From positions 62,001 to 126,000 of the forward strand of contig NZ_CADFEB010000012.1 in the NCBI RefSeq assembly GCF_902833085.1: a stretch of DNA of 64,000 bases, read 5' to 3'. This DNA is from Burkholderia ubonensis. GTDB lineage: Bacteria > Pseudomonadota > Gammaproteobacteria > Burkholderiales > Burkholderiaceae. Under the pieces are notes generated by a model, which saw nothing but the letters and a program-made list of their open reading frames with translations, did not search any database and was not told the DNA's origin. Position numbers and translations under genes: made by a program. Shown piece by piece: positions 29,214 through 37,637 of the stretch. Within the stretch, counting starts at the first letter, position 1. Every line of letters begins with the position of its first letter.

Positions 29214-30825
29214 TCCGCAAGGCCCGCAGCACGACCGGCCCCGGCCGCCCGATCCGGCGATCTCGACGAAAAGCGGCTGGCTGCCGTCGCTCGTCTGGCT
29301 CGTGCCGCTGATCGCCGCGCTGATCGGCATCGGCCTCGTGATCAAGTCCGTGCGCGAGCGCGGCCCGGAAATCACGATCAGCTTCCGCAGCGCCGAAGGC
29401 CTCGAACCCGGCAAGACCCAGGTCAAGTACAAGGACGTCGAGATCGGCATCGTCAAGACGATCACGCTGTCGAAGGACCTGGCGCGCGTGCTGGTCGACG
29501 TGCAGCTCAAGAAGGAGGCCGAGGACTTCGCGGTGAAGGGCTCGCGCTTCTGGGTCGTGCGTCCGCGGATCGGCGCGACCGGCGTGTCGGGGCTCGGCAC
29601 GCTGCTGTCGGGCGCGTACATCGGCGTCGATGCCGGCCGCGCGCAGGAAGGGCAAACCGACTTCGCGGGCCTCGAGACGCCGCCGCCCGTCACCGGCGAC
29701 CAGAAGGGCACGCAGTACGTGCTGCGCGGCGCGTCGCTCGGTTCCGTCGACATCGGCTCGCCGGTTTACTACCGGCGCGTGCAGGTCGGCCAGGTGGTCG
29801 GCTTCGCGCTCGACAAGGACGGCACGGGCGTGACCGTCAACGTGTTCGTCAACGCGCCGTACGACCAGTACGTCGGCACGAATTCGCGCTGGTGGCAGGC
29901 GAGCGGCGTCGACCTGCGGCTCGACTCGAGCGGCTTCAAGCTGAACACGCAGTCGCTCGCGACCGTGATCCTCGGCGGCATCGCGTTCCAGGCGCCGCCG
30001 AACCAGTCGAGCGGCGCGAGCGCGCCGAACAACATGGTGTTCCACCTCGGCTCCGACGAGGCCGATGCGATGCGCGAGCCGGACGGCCCGCCGCTGCAGG
30101 TCGTGATGGACTTCAACCAGTCGCTGCGCGGGCTCGCGGTCGGCGCGCCGGTCGACTTCCGCGGCATCGTGCTCGGCGAGGTCACGAACATCGGCATCGA
30201 CTACGATCCGAAGACGAAGAGCTTCACGATGCCGGTGACGATGAACCTCTATCCGGAACGCCTCGGCCGGCGCTTCCGCGAAACGATCGAGAGCAAGGGC
30301 GAGGCCGCCCGCCGCGAGATCATCGAGCGGCTCGTCGAGCGCGGGCTGCGCGGCCAGCTGCGCACCGGCAACCTGCTGACGAGTCAGCTCTACGTCGCGC
30401 TCGACTTCTTCCCGAAGGCGCCGGCCGCGAAGATCGATCCGGCGCGCCAGCCGCTCCAGTTGCCGACCGTGCCGAACGAGCTCGAGGAGCTGCAGGTGGT
30501 GGTCGCCGACATCGCGAAGAAGCTCGACAAGGTGCCGTTCGAGCAGATCGGCGCGAACCTGAACAGCACGCTCGCGAACGCCGACAGGCTGTTCAGGCAG
30601 CTCGACTCGCAGGTCATGCCCGAGGCGCGCGACACGCTGTCGGCCGCGAAGCAGACCTTCTCGGCCGCCGAGGCGACGCTGCAGCAGGATTCGCCGCTGC
30701 AGTCCGACGTGCGCGGCGCGCTGAAGGAGCTCACGCGCACGCTGCAATCGCTGAACGCGCTCTCGGACTATCTGGAGCGCCACCCCGAATCGCTGCTCAA
30801 GGGCAAGCCAGGAGACAAGCAATGA
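29206..30825 (+). CDS. pqiB: MCE-domain intermembrane transport protein PqiB
   Basis: A 539-residue periplasmic MCE protein anchored by one helix (about residues 27-45). Three MCE repeats follow, starting near ITISFRSAEGLEPGKTQVKYKDVEIG, VLRGASLGSVDIGSPVYYRRVQVGQV and LRGLAVGAPVDFRGIVLGEV. The C-terminal 130 residues are helical, matching the needle region that in PqiB spans the periplasm. It should form a hexameric tunnel for lipids with PqiA in the inner membrane and PqiC at the outer membrane. Confidence 0.95.
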   Translation: MNSPQGPQHDRPRPPDPAISTKSGWLPSLVWLVPLIAALIGIGLVIKSVRERGPEITISFRSAEGLEPGKTQVKYKDVEIGIVKTITLSKDLARVLVDVQLKKEAEDFAVKGSRFWVVRPRIGATGVSGLGTLLSGAYIGVDAGRAQEGQTDFAGLETPPPVTGDQKGTQYVLRGASLGSVDIGSPVYYRRVQVGQVVGFALDKDGTGVTVNVFVNAPYDQYVGTNSRWWQASGVDLRLDSSGFKLNTQSLATVILGGIAFQAPPNQSSGASAPNNMVFHLGSDEADAMREPDGPPLQVVMDFNQSLRGLAVGAPVDFRGIVLGEVTNIGIDYDPKTKSFTMPVTMNLYPERLGRRFRETIESKGEAARREIIERLVERGLRGQLRTGNLLTSQLYVALDFFPKAPAAKIDPARQPLQLPTVPNELEELQVVVADIAKKLDKVPFEQIGANLNSTLANADRLFRQLDSQVMPEARDTLSAAKQTFSAAEATLQQDSPLQSDVRGALKELTRTLQSLNALSDYLERHPESLLKGKPGDKQ

Positions 30826-31538
30826 CGACACGCGTGAACGGTTTCGCGAGCGGCGCGGCGGTGGTTTTCGCCGCGCTGGCGCTCGCCGCGTGCAGCTCGC
30901 CGCCCGCGCGGTTCTATACGCTGAGCCCCGCCGACGCGGCGCTCGCGACGCGCACCGCGCCCGCCAACCCGCCGTTCCTGATCGAGGTGCCGTCCGTCGG
31001 CGTGCCCGAGCAGGTCGCGAAGAACCAGCTCGTCGTGCAGAAGAACGCCGCGCAGGTCGACGTGCTCGAGCTGGAGCGCTGGGCGTCGCCGCCCGCCGAC
31101 GAGATCCGCCGCGCGCTGTCAGACGACCTCGCCGCGCAGCTCGGCACGATCGACGTCGTGAATTCCGCGTATCCGGCGGGTGTGCCCGTGTACCGGGTCA
31201 GCGTCAACGTGCAGCGCTTCGAGTCGTGGCCGGCCAAGCGTGCGGCGATCGACGCGGTGTGGAGCGTGCGCGCCGTCGGCACGCAGGTCGTGATGACCTG
31301 CCGCACGAGCGTCGCCGAGCCGGTCGGCGACGGCTACGACGCGCTCGTCGCCGGTCATCGGCGCGCGCTCGACGTGATTGCGACGCAAGCGGCCGCCGGC
31401 GTGCGCGCGCTGGCCGCGCGGCGCGGCGGGCCGGCCGCGACGGCTTCCGGCGGCAAGTCCGCCGCGCCGCTCGTGCCGTGCCCGGCGAACCCGACGTCCG
31501 GCGACGCCGCCGGCGCGACCGGCAAAGCGGGGACGTAA
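30822..31538 (+). CDS. pqiC: Outer-membrane lipoprotein PqiC
   Basis: A 238-residue lipoprotein of the PqiC/ABC-transport auxiliary family. The lipobox LAAC is at residues 21-24, so C24 would be acylated. The mature protein begins SSPPARFYTLSPAD, the family's usual opening, and contains PEQVAKNQLVVQ and ERWASPPADEIRRALSDDL. The last 40 residues are Ala/Gly-rich and variable. Its ATG overlaps the pqiB stop by four bases; it closes the operon. Confidence 0.92.
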   Translation: MTTRVNGFASGAAVVFAALALAACSSPPARFYTLSPADAALATRTAPANPPFLIEVPSVGVPEQVAKNQLVVQKNAAQVDVLELERWASPPADEIRRALSDDLAAQLGTIDVVNSAYPAGVPVYRVSVNVQRFESWPAKRAAIDAVWSVRAVGTQVVMTCRTSVAEPVGDGYDALVAGHRRALDVIATQAAAGVRALAARRGGPAATASGGKSAAPLVPCPANPTSGDAAGATGKAGT

Positions 31539-31971
31539 CCGGCAGCGATTGCGGCGTACGCGCGGCTTCGACCTGCGCGCATATCGCCGCGCCCCGCACC
31601 ATGACTCGCGAGCCAGGCGACCGACCGATCTTGCATTCTTTGTCATAATCCGCCGGAACCGACGATAGGCAGTCCGGTCGACTTGCATTTTCGAGACTGA
31701 TTGACGATCCTACGCAGGTTCCCTGCTTGCGCCGGCCGTCGATCCACCCTTCGCCGGGGCCGCGCCGTGCCGCCCGCAAGCCGCATCGCTCTTCGCCCGC
31801 GCGCGTGACGCCGCGCGAGCCGTATCGAACGGGCCGCTTACGGGTCGCCTGGGGCCACCGCGCCGTGCCGGGCGACCCGGCCAGTCACACGGCAATCCAA
31901 GGCGCCGCGCCCGCTTCGCGACCGTCGCCGCATCCGAAACCCGCCCGTCCAGGGCTTTCGCCATTCCGTTT
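31539..31971 (+). other. 433-base region before the Gcr-like gene: possible long structured leader
   Basis: No gene is recognisable here. An extended -10 candidate TGTCATAAT lies at 31641-31649, which would give a leader of about 315 bases. A perfect 9-bp stem CGGGTCGCC (31841-31849) / GGCGACCCG (31871-31879) lies about 95 bases before the next start codon. The sequence CTTGCATT occurs twice (31630-31637 and 31682-31689). Confidence 0.35.
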
Positions 31972-34095
31972 ATGTTTCGTTCCCTGACGACCCTGATTCA
32001 GAAGTGGCGCGCGTCGCGCAGCGCGAGCCACCAGCTCGACGCGCTGCTGGCGCACGCCGACGCCGACGCGCCCTACGCCGAGCGCAGCGAATGGCTGATC
32101 GAGCTCGCGCACTGGCTGCGCCGCGGCGGCGCGATGCAGGCCGCATCGCAGGACGCCGCCGAACGCGACGACGACGCGCGCACGTTCCCCGCGCATGCGC
32201 GGCTGCGCTACCTGTTCCACGTGCTCGACCGCAACCCGGCGTGGAAATCGCATGCCGCGCGGACCCTGCGCGGCATCCTGCGCGAATGCGACGGCATCTC
32301 GCTGCTGTGCGACGCGGGCATGCCCGTGCACTCGGGCTTCTTCGGCGCGCTGTTCGAGCGGCTCGATTCGTCGATGATCCCGCCCGCGCCGAACCGCCGC
32401 GAACTGTCCGCGCTGTTCACGCTGATGTTCCCGGCACCGGAAGATGCCCAGTGGATCGGCGCGCTGCCCGACGACCTGCTCGCGCGCCTCGCCGACCTGC
32501 TGTCGTTCGACGTGACCGACGACGAGCGTCACGAGCCCGGCTCGCTTTCTCGCGACCTGCTCGCGGCGCTGCACAACCTGACCTGCCAGATCAGCTCGAC
32601 CGGCCTGTCGCAGACCGTGCGCAGCCGCCTGTCCGGCGACGACGCGCCCAAGCCGCTCGAAGCGCAGCCGTTCTACCGGCTGACGGGCGCGATGCTCGCG
32701 GTCGAATCCGCGCACGCCGCGCTCGAGGAAGGCGGCGCCCCGAGCAAGCTGCTGCACGAGGTCAACTACCTGCGCGTGCTGCTCGACGAGTGCCGGATCG
32801 CGGTCGACGACGTGTTCGCGCACCTGTACCGCAACGGCGTGTCGGTCGACATCGTGTTCCAGGTCGAGCGGATGCGGATGCGCATCCAGCGCGCGGAAAT
32901 GCTGCTGAACGCGTGGATGGCGCGCGACGACCTGCGCGGGACGGCGCGCCTCACGGCCGAGCTCGTCGACGCGAACCAGAACAGCCAGAGCGTGTCGCAC
33001 CTCGTGCGCAGCAATTTCTCGCTGTTCGCGCGCAAGCTCGTCGAGACCAATGCGGACACCGGCGAGCACTACATCACGCGCGGCCGCGCCGAGTACCTGA
33101 AAATGCTGCGGATGGCCGCTGGCGGCGGGCTCGTCACCGTCGCGACGGTCTGCCTGAAGTTCGCGATCACCGGCGCGCACCTGCAGTCGATGCTCGAAGG
33201 GCTGCTGGCCGGCGTCAACTACGCGGCGAGCTTCATGGTGATGCACTTCCTGCACTTCACGCTCGCGACCAAGCAGCCGGCGATGACCGCGCCGACGCTC
33301 GCGCGCGAGCTCGACGGCACGGTCCACGACGACGGCGTGAAGCAGTTCGTGTCGTCGGTGATCGCGCTGATCCGCACGCAGGCGGCGGCGATCTGCGGCA
33401 ACGTGCTCGTCGTGCTGCCGGTGTGCCTGCTCGTGCAGCTGTTCGCGGGCGGCGTGCTGCATGCGAACCTGATCTCGTCGCAGAAGGCGCATGCGACGCT
33501 TCAGTCATTCTCGCTGCTCGGCCCGACGCCGCTTTATGCGGCGCTCACGGGCGTGCTGCTGTGGTCGTCGAGCCTGCTCGCCGGCTGGGCGGACAACTGG
33601 TTCGTGCTGCATCGCGTCGGCGACGCGCTCGCGTACAACCGCCGGCTGCGCCTCACGCTCGGCGCCGCCGGCGCGGCGAAGCTCGCGCATTTCTGCCGCT
33701 CGAACGTCGCCGGCGTGGTCGGCAACGTCGGCCTCGGCCTGATGCTCGGCCTCGTGCCGGTGATCGTCAGCGCCGTCGCGTTTTCGTTCGAGGTGCGTCA
33801 CGTGACGCTGTCCGCGGGCTCGATCGGCATCGCGCTCGGCGTGCTCGGCAAGGACACGCTCGGCTCGCCCGAGCTGTGGTGGGCGGCGGCGGGCGTGCTC
33901 AGCATGGCGATCCTCAACGTCGCGGTGAGCTTCGCGCTCGCGTTCACGATGGCCGTGCGCTCGCGCAGCCTGCGGCCGACCAAGGTGCGCGCGCTCGTCG
34001 CCGCGATCGGCCGGGCGGTGCTCGCGAATCCGCTCGTGCTGGTCTGGCCGGCAGCCGGCGCGACGGCCCGCACGGGGCAGTCGGGGTCGCACTGA
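31972..34095 (+). CDS. Gcr-like 'site-specific recombinase' family membrane protein
   Basis: A 707-residue protein of the family databases call site-specific recombinase (Gcr, after a gonococcal gene). It has no tyrosine- or serine-recombinase catalytic motif that I can find. The N-terminal 350 residues are soluble and helical; the C-terminal half has about seven hydrophobic helices (for example LVTVATVCLKFAI, AAAICGNVLVVLPVCLLVQLF, LLAGWADNWFVLHRV and VAGVVGNVGLGLMLGLVPV). It is more likely a membrane protein of unknown job. It begins after a long leader and ends 182 bases before the RNA methyltransferase gene. Confidence 0.8.
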   Translation: MFRSLTTLIQKWRASRSASHQLDALLAHADADAPYAERSEWLIELAHWLRRGGAMQAASQDAAERDDDARTFPAHARLRYLFHVLDRNPAWKSHAARTLRGILRECDGISLLCDAGMPVHSGFFGALFERLDSSMIPPAPNRRELSALFTLMFPAPEDAQWIGALPDDLLARLADLLSFDVTDDERHEPGSLSRDLLAALHNLTCQISSTGLSQTVRSRLSGDDAPKPLEAQPFYRLTGAMLAVESAHAALEEGGAPSKLLHEVNYLRVLLDECRIAVDDVFAHLYRNGVSVDIVFQVERMRMRIQRAEMLLNAWMARDDLRGTARLTAELVDANQNSQSVSHLVRSNFSLFARKLVETNADTGEHYITRGRAEYLKMLRMAAGGGLVTVATVCLKFAITGAHLQSMLEGLLAGVNYAASFMVMHFLHFTLATKQPAMTAPTLARELDGTVHDDGVKQFVSSVIALIRTQAAAICGNVLVVLPVCLLVQLFAGGVLHANLISSQKAHATLQSFSLLGPTPLYAALTGVLLWSSSLLAGWADNWFVLHRVGDALAYNRRLRLTLGAAGAAKLAHFCRSNVAGVVGNVGLGLMLGLVPVIVSAVAFSFEVRHVTLSAGSIGIALGVLGKDTLGSPELWWAAAGVLSMAILNVAVSFALAFTMAVRSRSLRPTKVRALVAAIGRAVLANPLVLVWPAAGATARTGQSGSH

Positions 34096-34277
34096 GCGCT
34101 GCGTGCGGCCCGCCGGGTCGGGCCGCACGCAGCCGCACGCCGAACCGATTCCACGGGGGCGGCCGGCCGCTTCGAACCGGCCTCTCCCGGCCGCCGGCGG
34201 CCCTCGCGGCACGACGCGCCGGCCCTGCCGCCCGCGCCGCGTACAATAATGGACTTTTGTCCGTCCTCCCCCGCCTT

Positions 34278-35576
34278 ATGTCCTCGCCCACCCAGTACGA
34301 ATTCTTCGCCCCCTGCCCGCGCGGCCTCGAAGCGGCGCTTGCCGCCGAGCTGGCCGAGATCGCCGGCAGCCATCTGAACGGCGCGCCGTTCGCCGCGGGC
34401 GCGCAGGTGCCGGGCGGCGTCCATTTCCGGGGCGGCTGGGCCGCCGGGATGGCCGCGAACCTGCATTCGCGGATCGCGAGCCGCGTGCTGCTGAAGATCG
34501 CGCACCGCCCGTACCGCAACGAGCAGGACGTCTACGCGCTCGCGCTCGAGCAGCCGTGGGAGCGCTGGTTCGCGGCGACGCAGACGCTGCGCGTCGACAT
34601 CACCGCGATCAAGTCGCCGCTCAAGAGCCTCGAGTTCGCGACGCTGCGCGTGAAGGACGCGATCTGCGACCGGATGCGCGACAAGACCGGCGCGCGGCCG
34701 AGCATCGACACCGGCGCGCCCGACGTGCGCGTGTTCGCGTTCCTGACCGCCACCGACTGCACGCTGTACCTCGACACGTCCGGCGAGCCTCTGTTCAAGC
34801 GCGGCTGGCGCCTCGACAAGGGCGCGGCGCCGCTGCGCGAGAACCTCGCGGCCGGCATCCTGCGCCTGACCGGCTGGGCGCCCGGCACGCCGCTGTACGA
34901 CCCGATGTGCGGCAGCGGCACGTTCCTCGCGGAAGCGGCGCAGATCGCGCTCGGCGTGGCGCCGGGCGTCGAGCGCCGCTTCGGCTTCGAAAAGCTCAAG
35001 CAGTACGACATCACCGCGTGGCAGGGCCTGAAGGTCGCGGCGCTGGACGCGAAGCGCGCGGCGCGCGGCAAGCGCGACGATCTGCTGGTCTACGGCAGCG
35101 ACATCTCCGGCGACATGCTCGAGAAGGCGCGCGCGAACCTCGAACGCGCGGGCGTGCCGTCGCTGTGGCTCAAGCAGGTCGACGCACGCGCAATGACGCC
35201 GCCGTGCGACGCGCCGGGGATCATCGTCGCGAACCCGCCGTACGGCGAGCGGATCGAAGTGCGCGGCCGCGGCCCGCGCGGCGACGCGCGCGAGACGGGC
35301 CGCAATCGCGGCAACGACGACGCGTTCCGCCGCACCCACACCGACGCGCCCGACAGCGAGTTCTTCAACGCGCTGGGCGACGCGCTGAAGCAGCGCTTCA
35401 CCGGCTGGCAGGCATTCCTGCTGACGTCCGACCGCGCGCTGCCCGGCCAGCTCCGGCTGCGCGAATCGGCCAAGACGCCGCTCTTCAACGGCGCGCTCGA
35501 ATGCCGGCTGTTCCGCTTCGACCTGATCGCGGGCAGCGTGAAGGCGCGTCCGGCCGCACCGGAAGGGGACGCGTAA
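34278..35576 (+). CDS. THUMP-domain 23S rRNA/RNA guanine methyltransferase, RlmL N-terminal type
   Basis: A 432-residue class I RNA methyltransferase with an N-terminal ferredoxin-like/THUMP part (residues 1-160) and a Rossmann methyltransferase. The SAM motif region is DPMCGSGTFLAEAA and the catalytic motif is ANPPYGERI. It matches the guanine-N2 module of RlmL (23S G2445); the second RlmK module is absent. An unusual Arg/Gly/Asp-rich loop of about 30 residues follows NPPYGER. A TACAAT -10 lies at 34242-34247, 31 bases before the ATG. The exact target base is inferred. Confidence 0.88.
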   Translation: MSSPTQYEFFAPCPRGLEAALAAELAEIAGSHLNGAPFAAGAQVPGGVHFRGGWAAGMAANLHSRIASRVLLKIAHRPYRNEQDVYALALEQPWERWFAATQTLRVDITAIKSPLKSLEFATLRVKDAICDRMRDKTGARPSIDTGAPDVRVFAFLTATDCTLYLDTSGEPLFKRGWRLDKGAAPLRENLAAGILRLTGWAPGTPLYDPMCGSGTFLAEAAQIALGVAPGVERRFGFEKLKQYDITAWQGLKVAALDAKRAARGKRDDLLVYGSDISGDMLEKARANLERAGVPSLWLKQVDARAMTPPCDAPGIIVANPPYGERIEVRGRGPRGDARETGRNRGNDDAFRRTHTDAPDSEFFNALGDALKQRFTGWQAFLLTSDRALPGQLRLRESAKTPLFNGALECRLFRFDLIAGSVKARPAAPEGDA

Positions 35577-35752
35577 GCAACGCATCATGTGCCGGCCGCC
35601 TCCGCGCGGCCGGCTGTCGCCGTCCCTGCCTGGCCGGCGAACACGCCGGGTTATTCTCCCCCGGTTCTCCCTCCCCTACTGTTTGCGTCGCGCTGTTCCG
35701 GCGATGCCGATGCTCCCGACAACGGCACCTTCATCCCGGAAACCGCATCGAT

Positions 35753-36160
35753 ATGGGTATTGCGCTGAAAAGCCTGCTGCTGGCCCTCTTCATGGCCCTC
35801 GCGAACGGCACGGCCACGGCGGCATCCCAAGTCACGGCCGCGGGCCCCGATGCTCGCAACCCTGTCGAACGGTATTCGCAAAAGACGTTGCTGAAGAACT
35901 GGGCACTCAGCGTCTGTCTCGCGCAAGTCGCGCATGGCGCCCGCGACCGTGACGACGCCAATGCCGCCGCAAGCGCGTATCTGGAGTTCGGCCATCAGCC
36001 GATCGAGGCCTACGACGCGCTCCGTACGCTCACGCAACGGTACGCAAACCGGAAATACGGCGGCTCGATTCCGGCGTCGTTCAATACGATGAAGTGCATC
36101 GACCTCTTCCACAGCCAGGAACTCGACACGCTTGCCGATCGGCTGGCAAAAGCGCACTAG
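35753..36160 (+). CDS. Tai4-family type VI secretion amidase immunity protein, orphan
   Basis: A 135-residue exported protein. The signal peptide ends near ANGTATA (residue 23). The mature part has NWALSVCLAQV, AAASAYLEFG, YGGSIPASFNTMKCIDLFHS and ELDTLADRL, the pattern of Tai4, the periplasmic inhibitor of the peptidoglycan amidase effector Tae4. Its two cysteines, C55 and C115, are in the positions that form the family's disulfide. No Tae4 effector or secretion gene is adjacent, so it may protect against foreign Tae4. The Shine-Dalgarno is poor; the start rests on the signal peptide. Confidence 0.8.
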   Translation: MGIALKSLLLALFMALANGTATAASQVTAAGPDARNPVERYSQKTLLKNWALSVCLAQVAHGARDRDDANAAASAYLEFGHQPIEAYDALRTLTQRYANRKYGGSIPASFNTMKCIDLFHSQELDTLADRLAKAH

Positions 36161-36213
36161 CGCCGCATACATCGCCGCCCGAACCGCGCTCGCGAACCGG
36201 GCGGCGATGCGTT

Positions 36214-36678
36214 TCAGTGCTTCGACTTCGACCAGCGCGCCATCGTGAACGGCAGCGCCTGCCCCGTCTCGAGCAGCGTCTTGAGGCTCGACAGCACGAC
36301 CGGCCACCCGCCGCGAATCCCGCGATCCATCTCCGAGCCCGGCACGAGCCCGTCGTGCGTGACGGTCAGCTTCACGACGCCTTCGTGCGGCTCGACGACG
36401 TAGGTCACGCGAGATTCCTCGCCCTCCCCGGACGGCGCGCGCCACGTAACGACGAGCCGGCGCGGCGGATCGTGCTCGACGACCTCGCCGACGATGTCGA
36501 CGCGCGACGGATCGTCGTAGTCCTGATGCTCCCAGCGCGAACCCGGTCGCCAGTCGGGCGATGCGTTGCGATGCCGCACCCAGTAGTCCTTCGTCAGCTC
36601 GGCATTGGTCAGCGCATCGAACACGCGCTCGGGCGTCGATGCTATGAACGTCACGTACACAAAGGCGGGGTCACTCAT
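36214..36678 (-). CDS. SRPBCC (AHSA1-like) domain protein
   Basis: A 154-residue START-like fold protein of the AHSA1/polyketide-cyclase group: FVYVTFIASTPERVFDALTNAELTKDYW at the start and VTWRAPSGEGEESRVTYVVE in the strands. The ligand is unknown. It overlaps the ArsR gene by eight bases on the same strand, a very common ArsR-SRPBCC pairing. The last residues end in a basic ARWSKSKH. Confidence 0.9.
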   Translation of the reverse strand: MSDPAFVYVTFIASTPERVFDALTNAELTKDYWVRHRNASPDWRPGSRWEHQDYDDPSRVDIVGEVVEHDPPRRLVVTWRAPSGEGEESRVTYVVEPHEGVVKLTVTHDGLVPGSEMDRGIRGGWPVVLSSLKTLLETGQALPFTMARWSKSKH

Positions 36679-37003
36679 CGTCTGCTCCCGTTTCGCGGGC
36701 CGCTTCGAGCCCGCGCTTGAGATCCGCCAGCGCCTGCAGGCGCCGACGCTCGAACTTGCCGATCCAGCGTTCCGCGATGTCGTGGATCGGCACCGGATTC
36801 AGGTAGTGCAGCTTCTCCCGGCCGCGCCACACCGTCGCGACCAGATTCGCGGCCTCGAGCAGCGCGAGATGCTTGCTCACCGCCTGGCGGCTCATCGCAA
36901 GGCCGTCGCACAGCTCGGACAGCGTCTGGCCGTTCCTCGCTTGCAGCAGGTCGAGCAGTTGACGGCGCGTGGCGTCGGCCAGCGCCTTGAAAACAAGATC
37001 CAT
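36671..37003 (-). CDS. ArsR-family transcriptional regulator
   Basis: A 110-residue winged-helix repressor: FKALADATRRQLLDLLQ, then GQTLSELCDGLAMSRQAVSKHLALLEAANLV, the recognition helix. Only one cysteine (SELCDG) is present and no CxC metal motif, so it is unlikely to be a metal sensor. I chose the ATG at 37003 because AGGAG precedes it by four bases. A near-consensus promoter with a perfect palindrome in its spacer is just upstream, so it almost certainly represses itself and the SRPBCC gene. Confidence 0.92.
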   Translation of the reverse strand: MDLVFKALADATRRQLLDLLQARNGQTLSELCDGLAMSRQAVSKHLALLEAANLVATVWRGREKLHYLNPVPIHDIAERWIGKFERRRLQALADLKRGLEAARETGADDE

Positions 37004-37018
37004 TCCGCTCCTGGGTCG

Positions 37019-37054
37019 TTGCATTTATTATGCAACCAAATGGTTGCATGTCAA
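37019..37054 (-). promoter_or_regulatory. ArsR promoter with operator palindrome in the spacer
   Basis: On the minus strand a consensus TTGACA (37049-37054) and CATAAT (37027-37032) are 16 bases apart. The spacer carries ATGCAACCA-TT-TGGTTGCAT (37030-37049), a perfect 9-bp inverted repeat. A second overlapping repeat TTGCAT/ATGCAA (37019-37024 and 37030-37035) lies at the transcription start side. Binding would block polymerase directly. Confidence 0.8.
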
Positions 37055-37165
37055 GGATGACAACACTACTGACAATACGGTGTCAGCAGCCCCCGCTCAC
37101 ACTGCAATCCCGGCGCAATGCAAGGCTGGTTTCCACACAGAACCCGAACGAACAAGGAGCTCGTC

Positions 37166-37564
37166 ATGACGTCAGCAACCGCAACCCTGGAACGCGCAAT
37201 CGCCTGGTTCGACATTCCGTCCCTCGATTTCGACCGCGCGATCCGCTTCTATGAAACCGTGCTGCAGACGACGCTGCATCGCGACGTGATCGGCGGCGTG
37301 CCGATGGCCGTGTTCGGCCACGAAGCGTCGGCCACCGGCGGCAGCATCGTCTACGACCCGCAGCAGATGAAGCCGAGCGCGACCGGCGTGCTCGTCTACC
37401 TGAATGCGGGCGAATCGGTCGTCGCGGCGCTCGACCGCGCGAAGCGCGCGGGCGGCATCGTGCAAGGATCGGTCGTCGAACTGCCGAACAACTACGGTTA
37501 CATCGGGTACCTGATCGATACCGAAGGCAACCGCGTCGGCCTGCACGCGCCGAAATGCCACTGA
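37166..37564 (+). CDS. VOC-family (glyoxalase/bleomycin resistance-like) protein
   Basis: A 132-residue vicinal-oxygen-chelate fold protein: AWFDIPSLDFDRAIRFYETVLQ at the start and GYIGYLIDTEGNRVGLHAPK at the end, with the YIGYLIDTEGN metal-site pattern. The substrate is unknown. The ATG has AAGGAG at 37154-37159. It is divergent from arsR and may be controlled from the same 160-base region; the following WYL regulator may also control it. Confidence 0.9.
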   Translation: MTSATATLERAIAWFDIPSLDFDRAIRFYETVLQTTLHRDVIGGVPMAVFGHEASATGGSIVYDPQQMKPSATGVLVYLNAGESVVAALDRAKRAGGIVQGSVVELPNNYGYIGYLIDTEGNRVGLHAPKCH

Positions 37565-37637
37565 CGGCGTCCACCGGGCGGCGGGCGCGGCGCTATCATC
37601 GCGGTGTCGCCGCTTTTGACGGAATCGAGGTGCAGCA

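Noticed and set aside
31972-34095. Reading the Gcr-like gene as a true DNA recombinase and the area as a mobile element
   Set aside because: No recombinase catalytic residues, no flanking repeats, no attachment site, and membrane helices are present.
35577-36214. A local type VI secretion effector-immunity module
   Set aside because: Only the Tai4-like gene is present. The flanking genes encode an RNA methyltransferase and an SRPBCC protein, not an amidase or a secretion component.
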